This document shows positions 33,872 to 43,076 of a stretch of DNA of 64,000 nt, piece by piece. Within the stretch, counting starts at the first letter, position 1, and each line of letters begins with the position of its first letter. Origin of the DNA: Streptomyces sp. WMMB303. Lineage in GTDB: Bacteria; Actinomycetota; Actinomycetes; Streptomycetales; Streptomycetaceae. Under the pieces are notes generated by a model, which had not been told where the DNA came from, ran no database searches, and was given only the letters and a program-made list of their open reading frames with translations. Made by a program: the position numbers and the translations under genes. The DNA lies in NCBI RefSeq assembly GCF_029351045.1, contig NZ_JARKIN010000001.1:4266501-4330500 (forward strand). The letters are read 5' to 3'.

Positions 33872-34299
33872 TCACTGACAGCAAGCTCGACTGGCTGCTG
33901 GAAAGCCTCCTGGAGCGCACACCGGGCGCCCGGCACGCCCTCGTACTCTCCCGCGACGGACTCAAGCTGTGCCGCACTCCGGAGCTCTCCGTCGACCAGG
34001 CCGACCAGCTCGCGGCCATCTCGGCCGGTATCCAGAGCCTGTCGCACGGTGCCTCCGTCGAATTCGGCGACGGCCGCGGCGGGGTGCGGCAGGCGATGGC
34101 CGAGTTCTACGGCGGCATCCTGTTCGTCGTGGAGGCGGGCGACGGCGCCCATCTGGCGGTGGTCGCCGAGGAGGACTCCGATGTCGGACTCATCGGCCAC
34201 AACATGAACGAACTGATCGAACAGCTCAGCGAATACCTCAGTGCTCCGCCGCGCCTGCCGGACGAGGAGGACCACGGCCGCGGAGGCGGAGACGTATGA
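33868..34299 (+). CDS. cvnB: Conservon roadblock/LC7 domain protein CvnB
   Basis: A 143-residue roadblock/LC7-fold protein covering almost the whole length: KLDWLLESLLERTPGARHALVLSRDGL at the start and the Gly-rich strand YGGILFVVEAGDGAHLAVVAEEDSDVG in the middle. Roadblock proteins act as dimeric platforms or GAP-like regulators for small GTPases, and here the partner is CvnD. ATG 33868-33870 overlaps the cvnA TGA. The C-terminal ~15 residues are acidic and Gly-rich. Confidence 0.93.
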   Translation: MITDSKLDWLLESLLERTPGARHALVLSRDGLKLCRTPELSVDQADQLAAISAGIQSLSHGASVEFGDGRGGVRQAMAEFYGGILFVVEAGDGAHLAVVAEEDSDVGLIGHNMNELIEQLSEYLSAPPRLPDEEDHGRGGGDV

Positions 34300-34658
34300 A
34301 CCGGCCGGGCCGGGACGAGGACCCGGACCGGCTCTACACCGTGACCGGCGGGCGCAGCCGCTCGGCGGCCGGAGCCGAGACCTTCGACCTGGTGACGCTC
34401 GTGGTCGGCGAGAGCGCCCCGGTGCGCGGCATGCAGTCGGAGCACGCCGCGATCCTGCGCATCTGCCGCTTCCCCACGGCGGTCGTGGAGCTGGCCGCCG
34501 ATCTGGCCCTGCCGGTGAGTGTCGTCCGCATCCTGCTGGGCGACCTCCTCGCCCAGGGGAGGATCACCGCACGCCATCCGCGGCGCGCCCGCACCTCCGA
34601 CGCACTGCCCGACCCCGAGATTCTGAAGCAGGTGCTCGTTGGACTCCGCAATCTCTGA
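34296..34658 (+). CDS. cvnC: Conservon DUF742 protein CvnC
   Basis: A 120-residue DUF742 protein: DPDRLYTVTGGRSR near the start and a winged-helix-like C-terminal half (ILRICRFPTAVVELAADLALPVSVVRILLGDLLAQGRI, about 50-90, where helix-turn-helix spacing is visible). Found only in actinobacterial conservons between the roadblock protein and the GTPase, probably as an adaptor. ATG 34296-34298 overlaps the cvnB stop as ATGA. Its last 20 bases overlap cvnD. Confidence 0.93.
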   Translation: MNRPGRDEDPDRLYTVTGGRSRSAAGAETFDLVTLVVGESAPVRGMQSEHAAILRICRFPTAVVELAADLALPVSVVRILLGDLLAQGRITARHPRRARTSDALPDPEILKQVLVGLRNL

Positions 34659-35280
34659 AGCGAACCCGGCGCCGGCAGCGGGCGCCGAGGCCCGTCCGCC
34701 GCTGCTCAGCACCGCGGCCCAGGGGCTGAAGATCGTGGTCGTCGGCGGCTTCGGCGTGGGCAAGACCACCATGGTGCGAGCCGTCAGCGACATCCGGCCG
34801 CTGAACACCGAGGAGACGATGACCCGCGCCGGGGAGGGCGTCGACGACCTCTCCGCCGTACAGGGCAAGACGACCACCACGATCGCCTTCGACTTCGGCC
34901 GCATCAGCCTGGACGACGAGACGGTGCTCTACCTGTTCGGAGCGCCGGGGCAGGAGCGGTTCTGGTTCCTGTGGGACCGCCTCTTCGCCGGCACCCTGGG
35001 CGCCGTCGTCCTGGTGGACACCCGGCGGCTGGAGGACTCCTGGTACGCCATCGACCGGCTGGAGGCGCACGGCACCCCGTTCGTCGTCGCGCGGAACGAC
35101 TTCGGCGGCCCCCCGCACACGACGGCGCAGGTGCGCGGAGCCCTCGACCTGCCCGCCGGGATCCCGCTCCTCGACTGCGACGCACGGTCCCGCGAGTCCA
35201 GCAAGAACGTGCTGCTCGCTCTCGTGAACCACCTCTACGACCTGTCCACCGCGCGTTCCGCCCCGGAGAACACCCCGTGA
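34639..35280 (+). CDS. cvnD: Conservon Ras-like GTPase CvnD
   Basis: A 213-residue small GTPase. Seen: P-loop GGFGVGKTT (about 36-44), a Thr-rich switch I (TTTTIAFDFGRI), G3 FGAPGQERF, and a G4 region VARNDFGG that replaces the usual NKxD. The TTG start (34639) lies 20 bases inside cvnC and gives the usual MDSAISEA beginning. It acts as the nucleotide switch of the conservon, analogous to a bacterial G-protein system. Confidence 0.92.
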   Translation: MDSAISEANPAPAAGAEARPPLLSTAAQGLKIVVVGGFGVGKTTMVRAVSDIRPLNTEETMTRAGEGVDDLSAVQGKTTTTIAFDFGRISLDDETVLYLFGAPGQERFWFLWDRLFAGTLGAVVLVDTRRLEDSWYAIDRLEAHGTPFVVARNDFGGPPHTTAQVRGALDLPAGIPLLDCDARSRESSKNVLLALVNHLYDLSTARSAPENTP

Positions 35281-36589
35281 CACCGCCCCAGCCCCCCGGC
35301 GCCGCCTCCGCGCCCCCGCCCGGCTGTCCCGCCCATCCGGACTCCGGCGCCGTCCCGCTGCTGGGGCAGCGCTCCCAGAACGACGACCGGGCGCGGCTCT
35401 ACCGCGAGATGTACGAGCAGCACGGGCCCCTCGCCCCGGTCCTGCTGCCGGGGGATGTCCCCTGCTGGCTGGTGCTCGGCTACCGTGAACTGCACCGGGT
35501 CACCTCGGAACCGACCCTCTTCAGCCGGGACTCGGGGCTGTGGGACCAGTGGCCGAACATTCCCCCGGACTGGCCGCTGCTGCCGATGGTCGGCAAGCAG
35601 CCGTCCATCCTCTACACCGTCGGCGAACGGCACCGGCGCCGCGCGGCTCTGGTCGGCGACGCGCTGGCCGCGGTCGACCCCTTCGAACTGCGCAACCACG
35701 CCGAGCGGTTCGCCGGCCGGCTGATCGACGGCATCTGCGGACGCGGCTCGGCCGACCTGATCGCCGAGTACGCCAAGGTACTGCCCGCGCTGGTGCTCGC
35801 CCAGCTCTACGGCTTCTCCGACGAGGCCGGTGCCGAACTGGTGCCCAGCATCAACGCGCTGGTCGACGGCGGCCCGGACGCGCTGCGCGGCCCGGACGCG
35901 CTGCGCGGCCGGGACCGCGTGCAGGCGGCCATGCACACCCTGCTGGCCGCCCGGCGCGCCGCACCGGGCGCCGGGGTCGCCTCCCGGATGCTGCGCCACG
36001 ACCACGCGCCCGAGTTCACCTTCGAGGAGATCCTCGAGGACATGGTGGTGAACATCGTGGCGGGCCACCAGCCGACCGCGGACTGGATCGGCAACTCCCT
36101 GCGGCTGATGCTCGCCGACGAGCGGTTCGCCGCCTCGCTCTCCGGCGGCCGGCACAGCGTCGCCGAGGCCATGAACGAGGTGCTGTGGGAGGACACCCCC
36201 ACCCAGAACATCGCGGGCCGCTGGACGACCCGCGACACCCGGCTGGCCGGTCGGGACATCCCGGCGGGCGATCTGCTGATGCTCAGCTTCGCCGCCGCCA
36301 ACGGGGACCCCCGGATCCGCCCCGACCGCACCGTCTTCACCGGCGGCAACAGCGCGTTCCTCTCCTTCGGGCACGGCGAGCACCGCTGCCCCCATCCGGC
36401 ACAGGACCTCGCCGAGGGCATCGCGCGCACCGGGATCGAGGTGCTGCTGGACCGGCTGCCGGACCTGGATCTGGCGGTCAGCCCGCAGGCCCTGGTCTGG
36501 CGTGCTTCGCCTTTCCTGCGCGGGCTGGCCGCGCTGCCGGCCACCGCTTCACCCCGACTCCCACCAGCGCCGCAGGAGGCCATGGATGA
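35277..36589 (+). CDS. CYP157-like cytochrome P450 with ExxW K-helix; C-terminal frameshift
   Basis: A ~437-residue conservon-associated P450. Heme ligand C371 in FGHGEHRCP; I-helix IVAGHQPTADW. The K-helix reads E301-V-L-W304, so the near-universal ExxR is ExxW, as described for the CYP157 family. GTG 35277 overlaps the cvnD stop as GTGA. The reading frame passes ALP near 36539 and then stays open, out of register, to 37253. A -1 shift there gives HRFTPTPTSAAGGHG and a TGA (36587-36589) overlapping the next start as ATGA, clearly the ancestral end. An 18-base tandem duplication (GPDALR twice) lies near residue 199. Confidence 0.85.
35871..35906 (+). repeat. 18-bp perfect tandem duplication inside the CYP157-like gene
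   Basis: Two identical 18-base units (35871-35888 and 35889-35906) encode GPDALR twice, in frame, in the F/G-loop region of the P450. It looks like recent slippage. Confidence 0.85.
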
Positions 36590-37842
36590 CTTCGTGTCCC
36601 GTCACCGGAACCGGTTCGGACACGGCCGCCGACCCGGTGATCGTGCTCGACCCGCTGGTCGGCGACCTGTCCGGCGAGGGCGCCAGGCTGCGTGCCGCGG
36701 GACCGCTGGCTCCCGTCGAGCTGCCCGGCGGGGTGCGGGTGTGGGCGGTCACCCGGCACGCGGAGGCCCGCAAGCTGTTGACGGACAGCAGGCTGGTGAA
36801 GAACATCGACCACTGGGCCGCCTACCGGCGCGGGGAGATCCCGCCGACCTGGCCGCTGATCGGGCTGGCGGACCCGGGCCCCAGCATGCTCACCTTCGAC
36901 GGCCCCGAGCACCGCAGGCTGCGCGCGCTGACCGCGCAGGCCCTCACCCCGCGCCGGGTGGAGGCGCTGCGGCCCCGTATCGAGGAGATCACCCGCACGC
37001 TGCTGGACGGCCTGGAGGCGGCGGCCGACGCGGAGGGCCGGGTCGATCTCAAGTCCGCCTTCGCCTACCCGCTGCCGATGGCGGTGATCGGCGACCTGCT
37101 GGGCATCGACACCACGCGGATCCCGCGGCTGCGCACCCTGTTCGACGGCTTCTTCAGCAGCGTCACCCCGGCCGAGGAGGTCCCGGCCATCATCGCCGAG
37201 CTGGGTTCGCTCTTCGGCGCCGAGGTCGCCCGGAAGCGCGAGTCGCCCGGTGACGATCTGACCAGTGCCCTGCTGGCGGCCGCGGAGGGAGGCGACTCGC
37301 TCAGCGACGAGGAGGTGGTCGCCACCGTCCAGGTGCTGATCACCGCGGGGCACGAGACCACGATCAGCCTGCTGGTGAGCGCGGTACGGGCGCTGCTCAC
37401 CCGTCCCGGACAGCTCGCCCTGCTCCGGTCGGGCGAAGTGAGCTGGGAGGCCGCCGTCGAGGAGACGCTGCGCTGGGACGCGCCGACCACGCATGTGCTG
37501 ATCCGCTTCGCCACCGAGGACCTGGAGGTCGGCGGCACCGCGGTGGCGCGGGGCGATGCGGTGATCATCTCCTACGGCGCCATCGGACGGGACGAGGAGC
37601 AGCACGGACCGGACGCGGAGCGGTTCGACATCACCCGTGCGCCCACCCGTCACCTCTCCTTCGGGCACGGGCCCCATGTCTGCCCCGGGGCGCCGCTGTC
37701 CCGGCTGGAGGCGCTCGTCGCCCTGCCCGCCCTCTTCGACCGCTTCCCCGCGCTGCGGCTGGCCGTCGACCCGGCGGAGCTGCGCAACAAGCCTGCGATC
37801 ACCCAGAACGAGCTCCACGAACTGCCGGTACGGCTACGCTGA
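36586..37842 (+). CDS. CYP154-like cytochrome P450
   Basis: A 418-residue bacterial class I P450 with all signatures intact: I-helix LITAGHETTISLL (about 258), K-helix E293-T-L-R296, the PERF-equivalent DAERFDITR, and heme loop FGHGPHVCPGAPLSRLEA with C366. CYP154 enzymes follow CYP157 in Streptomyces conservons and hydroxylate steroids or macrolide-like substrates in vitro. The native substrate is unknown, and no ferredoxin gene is adjacent. ATG 36586-36588 overlaps the restored stop of the preceding P450 gene. Confidence 0.92.
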   Translation: MTSCPVTGTGSDTAADPVIVLDPLVGDLSGEGARLRAAGPLAPVELPGGVRVWAVTRHAEARKLLTDSRLVKNIDHWAAYRRGEIPPTWPLIGLADPGPSMLTFDGPEHRRLRALTAQALTPRRVEALRPRIEEITRTLLDGLEAAADAEGRVDLKSAFAYPLPMAVIGDLLGIDTTRIPRLRTLFDGFFSSVTPAEEVPAIIAELGSLFGAEVARKRESPGDDLTSALLAAAEGGDSLSDEEVVATVQVLITAGHETTISLLVSAVRALLTRPGQLALLRSGEVSWEAAVEETLRWDAPTTHVLIRFATEDLEVGGTAVARGDAVIISYGAIGRDEEQHGPDAERFDITRAPTRHLSFGHGPHVCPGAPLSRLEALVALPALFDRFPALRLAVDPAELRNKPAITQNELHELPVRLR

Positions 37843-37880
37843 AACCGGCTGCGCGGAGAGGCACGCCACATGGCGGATTC

Positions 37881-39698
37881 TCACACACGATCTTCGTACA
37901 ACCCGTCGATGACCTGCCGGAATCGGTCGCGTACGACCTGCCGCCGCAGCTTGAGCGAGGGGGTCAGCTCCCCGGTCTGCGGGGTCCACTCCCGCTCCAG
38001 CAGGTGGTAGCGCTTGACCTGTTCGGTGCGGTTGAGCCGGGCGTTGGCGGCGGCCACGGCACGGTCGATCTCGGCGCGGACGGCGGGGAGTGCGGCCGCC
38101 CGGCCCGGAGGCACCTCGACACCGGTGCGGGCCGCCCAGGCGGGGAGCGCCTCGGTGTCCAGGACCAGGAGCGCGACCAGATACGACCGGCCGTCCCCGT
38201 GCACCATCGCCTGGCCCACCAGCGGATGCTCTTTGAGCGCGTTCTCCACCAGGGTCGGGGAGACGTTCTTGCCCGTCGAGGTGACGATCATCTCCTTCTT
38301 GCGATCGGTCAGCCACAGGAAGCCGTCCTCATCGAGGCGCCCGATGTCCCCGGTGGCGAACCAGCCGTCCGCGCCGGTGCCGGGCCGGACCGAACCGTCG
38401 GCGCGTAGGTAGCCCGCGAAGAGGGTGCTGCCGCGCACCATGATCTCGCCGTCCGCGGCGGTGCGGACCTCCGTGCCGACCAGGGGTCGGCCCACCGAGC
38501 CGACGCGGAAGGCCGCGGGCCCGTTGAGGGTGAGCGCTCCGGTGGTCTCCGTCAGCCCCCAGGCGTCCATGATCACCACTCCCAGGCCCGCCCAGAAGTC
38601 CTGCAGATCCGGCGGCAGTGGGGCGGAGGCGCTGGCCGTCCAGACCAGCCGGTCGAACCCCACCGCCGCCAGCAGCGGCCGCAGGACCTCGTGCTGGGCC
38701 TTCTCGTAGGCCGCCGCCAACTGCGGGTCGGGGGCGTGGCCTCGCTCGCGGCAGCGCACCTGGGCGCGGGCCACCCGTGCCGCGTCCTGAACGGCGGCCC
38801 GCCGCTCCGCGGGCAGCGCCTCCAGCGCCGCGCGGACGGCCGCGGCCAGCTTCTCCCACACCCGCGGCACCCCGAAGAACTGTGCCGGTCGCAGTTCCCG
38901 TACCAGGGCGGCGACCCGGCCGGGATCGGGGCACAGGTGGACATGCCCGGCGCGCAGCACCGGCAGGTAGATGCCGAGCATCCGCTCGGCGATGTGCGCG
39001 AAGGGCAGGTAGCAGATGTGGTCGACGTGGTCGGGCAGTTCGGCGATCCCGTCGAGTGCGATGCCGTTGAGGAGCACGTTCCGGTGGTTGATCACCACGC
39101 CCTTGGGGTCGCCGGTGGTGCCGGAGGTGTAGACGACGGTCACCGGGTCGTCGGGGCGCACCCTGCGCCAGGCGCGTTCGAAGGCGGCGGAGTCGTACCG
39201 CTGCCGCAGGGTGCTCCAGGCGGTGTGCGGGCCGGCGGCGTCCGTGTCGGCCACCACGAGCCGGAACCGTCCGGGACCCTGCTGCGCGCAGGCCGGCAGC
39301 TGTTCCCAGCGGGCCCGCTCCTCAGCTCCGCCGACGACGGCCAGCCGGGCCCGGGAGTGCCGGACGACATGGGCGATCTGCTCGGGCGAGGCGGTGCCGT
39401 AGACGGAGACGGGCACCGCGCCCAGATGAACCAGGGCCAGGTCGGTGAGCCAGTGCTCGGAGCGGTTGCCCATCATCAGCAGGACGTGCTCGCCGCGCGT
39501 GACGCCCAGCGCGTCGAGTCCGGCTGCTGTCTCGGCGACCCGCCGGCGGACCTCGGCCCAGCTGAGCGTGGTGCGTCCGCCCTCCCCGGTGGCCCAGGAG
39601 AGCGCCGGGAGGTCCCCGTGGTCGCGCTCGTTGCGTAATAACAGGTCGGGAACGGTCAGTTCGGACGCGTCGCCGGGAAGTCGCAGGATCGTCGTCAT
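37881..39698 (-). CDS. Long-chain acyl-CoA synthetase (AMP-dependent), with tandem TTA codons
   Basis: A 605-residue adenylate-forming enzyme activating fatty acids to acyl-CoA. Seen: P-loop-like YTSGTTGDPKGV (about 178), WGLTETTG, GDIGRLDEDGFLWLTDRKKE and the C-terminal catalytic Lys in SLKLRR. This is the FadD15-like 600-residue actinobacterial form. ATG 39696-39698 follows GGAGG. Leu20 and Leu21 are both TTA (39636-39641), so translation should need the bldA tRNA and rise only late in development. It is convergent with the P450 gene and divergent from the MerR gene. Confidence 0.92.
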   Translation of the reverse strand: MTTILRLPGDASELTVPDLLLRNERDHGDLPALSWATGEGGRTTLSWAEVRRRVAETAAGLDALGVTRGEHVLLMMGNRSEHWLTDLALVHLGAVPVSVYGTASPEQIAHVVRHSRARLAVVGGAEERARWEQLPACAQQGPGRFRLVVADTDAAGPHTAWSTLRQRYDSAAFERAWRRVRPDDPVTVVYTSGTTGDPKGVVINHRNVLLNGIALDGIAELPDHVDHICYLPFAHIAERMLGIYLPVLRAGHVHLCPDPGRVAALVRELRPAQFFGVPRVWEKLAAAVRAALEALPAERRAAVQDAARVARAQVRCRERGHAPDPQLAAAYEKAQHEVLRPLLAAVGFDRLVWTASASAPLPPDLQDFWAGLGVVIMDAWGLTETTGALTLNGPAAFRVGSVGRPLVGTEVRTAADGEIMVRGSTLFAGYLRADGSVRPGTGADGWFATGDIGRLDEDGFLWLTDRKKEMIVTSTGKNVSPTLVENALKEHPLVGQAMVHGDGRSYLVALLVLDTEALPAWAARTGVEVPPGRAAALPAVRAEIDRAVAAANARLNRTEQVKRYHLLEREWTPQTGELTPSLKLRRQVVRDRFRQVIDGLYEDRV

Positions 39699-39954
39699 GG
39701 CGCCTCCGGAGGTGAGGTGGCCGATGAGTGGTGCCGATCGCGGCGGCGGGAGGGGGCTCGCGCCACCGGCAGGCAGTACGCCCCCGCCGTCCTGCCGCGA
39801 GCCTAGCGCGGCGTCCCGGCCGCGTCGACGGGGCCGGGGAGAGCGGAGCGGTACACCCGGCGAGGTTTCACATGAGTGGTGAGACAGCAATACTGTTGAA
39901 CACGATCGGTACGCACGGCACCCCGGTGGTGCCGCGGTGAGAGGGGCGCGGCAG

Positions 39955-40734
39955 ATGGAGCGGCAGAACGGGACGACGGGCGAGCCCCTCGACCAGCTCA
40001 CCGTCGACCAGCTCGCGGCGCGGGCGGGCGTGACGGTGCGCACGCTCCGCTTCTACAGCACCCGCGGCCTGCTGCCGCCGCCCACCATCGGTCCCCGCCG
40101 GGTGGGCCGCTACGGCCCCGAGCACCTCTCCCGGCTGGCGCTCATCGAGGAGCTCCAGCACCAGGGCATGACCCTGGCTGCGATCGAACGCTATCTGCAA
40201 CGGCTCCCCGACGACATCAGCGCCCACGATCTGGCCATCCACCGCGCGGTCGTGGCCTCCTGGCTGCCGGACACCGTGGACGAGACGACGCGTTCCCAAC
40301 TGGAGGGCCGGGTCGGGCGGGAGCTGACCGACGACGACCTCGAGCGCCTCGCGGCGATGAGCGTGCTGGCCCGTACGGACGACCCGGACGTCTTCCGCGT
40401 CGATCCCGCGCTCGTGCAGCTCGGGGTGCGGCTGTTGGACGTGCCGATCTCGCAGGAGGCCATCCTGGCCGCGCGCTCGGTGATGCTGGAGCACGCCCGC
40501 TCCGCCGCGCGGGAACTGAGCCGGCTCTTCAAGCAGGAGGTGTGGGACCCCTACCGGGAGCTGGAGCCGGACCCCGAACGGCTGGAGCGGATGAAGTCGC
40601 TGTCCGCGCACATGCAGCCGATGGTGGTGCAGGCCCTGGTGACGGCCTTCCAGCGGTCCATGAAGGAGGAGCTGCGGGAGGTCTTCCCGCTGGAGAGCGT
40701 CCCGCGCACGGCCGCCGGCCCCGCCCCCGAGTGA
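39955..40734 (+). CDS. MerR family transcriptional regulator
   Basis: A 259-residue regulator. MerR helix-turn-helix at about 16-85 (QLAARAGVTVRTLRFYSTRGLLPPP, RYGPEHLSRLALIEELQHQGMTL). Instead of a short Cys metal site there is a ~170-residue helical effector domain without Cys clusters, suggesting an organic or acyl-CoA ligand. The ATG at 39955 gives the compact family start; an in-frame GTG at 39937 is possible. It lies divergent from the acyl-CoA synthetase and convergent with the beta-oxidation genes, so it may regulate lipid catabolism. TACTGT (39891-39896) could be its -10. Confidence 0.85.
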   Translation: MERQNGTTGEPLDQLTVDQLAARAGVTVRTLRFYSTRGLLPPPTIGPRRVGRYGPEHLSRLALIEELQHQGMTLAAIERYLQRLPDDISAHDLAIHRAVVASWLPDTVDETTRSQLEGRVGRELTDDDLERLAAMSVLARTDDPDVFRVDPALVQLGVRLLDVPISQEAILAARSVMLEHARSAARELSRLFKQEVWDPYRELEPDPERLERMKSLSAHMQPMVVQALVTAFQRSMKEELREVFPLESVPRTAAGPAPE

Positions 40735-40743
40735 CCCGGCAGT

Positions 40744-40765
40744 CCGGGCGGCCGGAGCCGCCCGG
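40744..40765. terminator. Terminator hairpin between merR and the fadB-like gene
   Basis: Perfect 9-base arms (40744-40752 and 40757-40765) with a CGGA loop, ten bases after the MerR stop and between convergent genes. Confidence 0.65.
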
Positions 40766-40802
40766 CTGCCCGGGCCGGTCGGGGGCGGCCGGTCCGGCCG
40801 GA

Positions 40803-42998
40803 TCAGTCGCCGGCCGGCCGGTCGGCGAAGGTCTCCCCCCGCTCGGCCTTCTGAGCCAGCAGTGCGGGGACCGCGAACCGCTCGCCGTAGCGCTCGCCCA
40901 GTTCCCGGGCGCGAGTCACGAAGCCGGCCGGTCCGCCCTCGTATCCGTTGATGTACTGGATCACGCCGCCCGTCCAGGCCGGGAAGCCGATGCCCATGAT
41001 GGATCCGATGTTGGCGTCGGCGACGGTGGTGAGCACGCCTTCCTCGAACAGCCGCACAGTGTCCAGTGCCTCGGAGAAGAGCATGCGCTCCTTCATGTCC
41101 TCGAGGGGGATCCCGGGATCCCCCTCGGCGGCGAAGTGCTCCCGCAGTCCCGGCCACAGCCCGGCCCGCTTGCCGTTCTCGTCGTAGTCGTAGAAGCCCG
41201 CACCGCCGCTGCGGCCGGTGCGGCCGAACTCCTCGACCATCCGGTCGAGTACGGCGTCGGCCGGGTGGACGGGCAGTTCCCCGCCCTCGGCCCGCAGCGC
41301 CTGCCGGGTCTCGTCCCGGATCCGGCGCGGCAGGGTGAGGGTGAGTTCGTCCATCAGGGAGAGCACCTTGGCCGGGTAGCCCGCCTGCGCGGCGGCCTGC
41401 TCCACCGTGGCCGGGTCGACGCCCTCGGCCAGCAGGGCGACGCCCTCATTGATGAAGTGGCCGATGACTCGCGAGGTGAAGAAGCCGCGCGAGTCGTTGA
41501 CCACGATCGGGGTCTTGCGGATCCGCCGTACGAGGTCGAACGCGCGGGCCAGCGCCTCGTCCCCGGTCTCGCGCCCCTTGATGATCTCGACCAGCGGCAT
41601 CTTGTCCACCGGGGAGAAGAAGTGCAGCCCGATGAAGTCCGCGCGGCGCTCGACGCCTTCGGCGAGCGAGGTGATCGGCAGCGTGGAGGTGTTCGAGCAC
41701 AGCAGCGCGTCCGGCGCGACGAGGTGCTCGATCTCCTGGAACACCTTGTGCTTGAGCGCGGGATCCTCGAACACCGCCTCGATCACGACGTCGCAGCCCG
41801 CCACCGCCTGCGGATCCGCGGTGGGGGTGATCCGTGCCAGCAGCGCGTCGCGGTCGGCCTCGGTGGTCTTCCCGCGGGAGAGCGCCTTCTCCAGCAGCCC
41901 CGCCGAGTACGCCTTGCCCTTCTCGGCCGCCTCCACGGTGACGTCCTTGAGCACGACCTCGATGCCCGCCCTCGCGCACGAGTACGCGATTCCGGCGCCC
42001 ATCATCCCCGCACCCAGCACGGCCACCTTGGCCACCTCGCGCTCGGCGATCCCCTGGGGCCTGCTGCGGCCCGCGTTGACGGCCTGGAGGTCGAAGAAGA
42101 ACGCCTGGATCATATTGGTGGAGATCTGTCCGCAGGCCAGCTCCACGAAATAGCGGGCCTCGATGACCTGCGCGGTCTCGAAGTCCACCTGGGCGCCCTC
42201 GACGGCGGCCGCGAGGATGTTGCGCTGAGCCGGATAGGGCGCGCCGCCGGTCTGCTTCTTGAGGTTGGCGGGGAAGGCCGGCAGATTCTCCGCGAACTTC
42301 GGATGCGCGGGCGTCCCGCCGGGGATCCGGTACCCCTTGACGTCCCAGGGCTGCTGTGCGGCCGGGTTGGCCTCGATGAAGGCGCGGGCGGCGGCCAGCA
42401 TCTCCTCCGGTGTCCCGACCACCTCGTGGACCAGGCCGACCTCCTTGGCCTTGGCAGGACGGTACTGCTGGCCCTGGAGCAGCACGTTCAGCAGCGCGTC
42501 GGTGATGCCCAGCAGCCGCACCGCACGCGTGACGCCGCCGCCCGCCGGGAGCAGCCCCAGCGTGGCCTCCGGGCAGCCGATCCTCGAGCCGCGGGCATCG
42601 AGGGCGACCCGGTGGTGGCAGGCCAGCGCGATCTCCAGGCCGCCGCCGAGCGCCGCGCCGTTGAGGGCGGCCACGACCGGGATGCCCAGGGTCTCGATTC
42701 GGCGCAGGTCTCGCTTGATGCGCATGCCGTTGTCGAAGACCTCCTGCGCGTTCTCGGGCCGCGCCCGGATGAGCAGCCGCAGGTCGCCGCCGGCGAAGAA
42801 GGTCTTCTTGGCGGAGGTCATGATGACGCCCCGCACGCTCTCCCGTTCGGCCTCGAGCCGGTCGGCGACCGCGGTGAGGGACGTCTGGAAGGCCGCGTTC
42901 ATGGTGTTCGCGGACTGGTCCGGGTCGTCGAAGGTCAGTGTGACGATCCCGGTGCTGTCCTGGTCCCAGCGGATGGTGGTGGAGGTGGATTCGGGCAT
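40803..42998 (-). CDS. FadB-like 3-hydroxyacyl-CoA dehydrogenase / enoyl-CoA hydratase fusion
   Basis: A 731-residue bifunctional beta-oxidation enzyme. The N-terminal crotonase domain (about 1-200) has FFAGGDLRLLI, ALNGAALGGGLEIALACHH and CPEATLGLLPAGGG. After a linker, the NAD-binding dehydrogenase has VAVLGAGMMGAGIAYSCARAG (about 335) and the catalytic GLHFFSPVDKMPLVEII, NDSRGFFTSR; C-terminal 3HCDH domains follow. It hydrates enoyl-CoA and oxidises the product to 3-ketoacyl-CoA. The thiolase gene sits upstream in the same orientation with a 78-base gap, giving the usual fadA-fadB pair. Confidence 0.93.
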   Translation of the reverse strand: MPESTSTTIRWDQDSTGIVTLTFDDPDQSANTMNAAFQTSLTAVADRLEAERESVRGVIMTSAKKTFFAGGDLRLLIRARPENAQEVFDNGMRIKRDLRRIETLGIPVVAALNGAALGGGLEIALACHHRVALDARGSRIGCPEATLGLLPAGGGVTRAVRLLGITDALLNVLLQGQQYRPAKAKEVGLVHEVVGTPEEMLAAARAFIEANPAAQQPWDVKGYRIPGGTPAHPKFAENLPAFPANLKKQTGGAPYPAQRNILAAAVEGAQVDFETAQVIEARYFVELACGQISTNMIQAFFFDLQAVNAGRSRPQGIAEREVAKVAVLGAGMMGAGIAYSCARAGIEVVLKDVTVEAAEKGKAYSAGLLEKALSRGKTTEADRDALLARITPTADPQAVAGCDVVIEAVFEDPALKHKVFQEIEHLVAPDALLCSNTSTLPITSLAEGVERRADFIGLHFFSPVDKMPLVEIIKGRETGDEALARAFDLVRRIRKTPIVVNDSRGFFTSRVIGHFINEGVALLAEGVDPATVEQAAAQAGYPAKVLSLMDELTLTLPRRIRDETRQALRAEGGELPVHPADAVLDRMVEEFGRTGRSGGAGFYDYDENGKRAGLWPGLREHFAAEGDPGIPLEDMKERMLFSEALDTVRLFEEGVLTTVADANIGSIMGIGFPAWTGGVIQYINGYEGGPAGFVTRARELGERYGERFAVPALLAQKAERGETFADRPAGD

Positions 42999-43076
42999 GG
43001 TTCGGACTCCCTGAGCGGACGGTGCGGCCCCCCGGCGTCGGCGCGGGGGGAAGGATCGGGCGGGCGGCGGCCGCGG

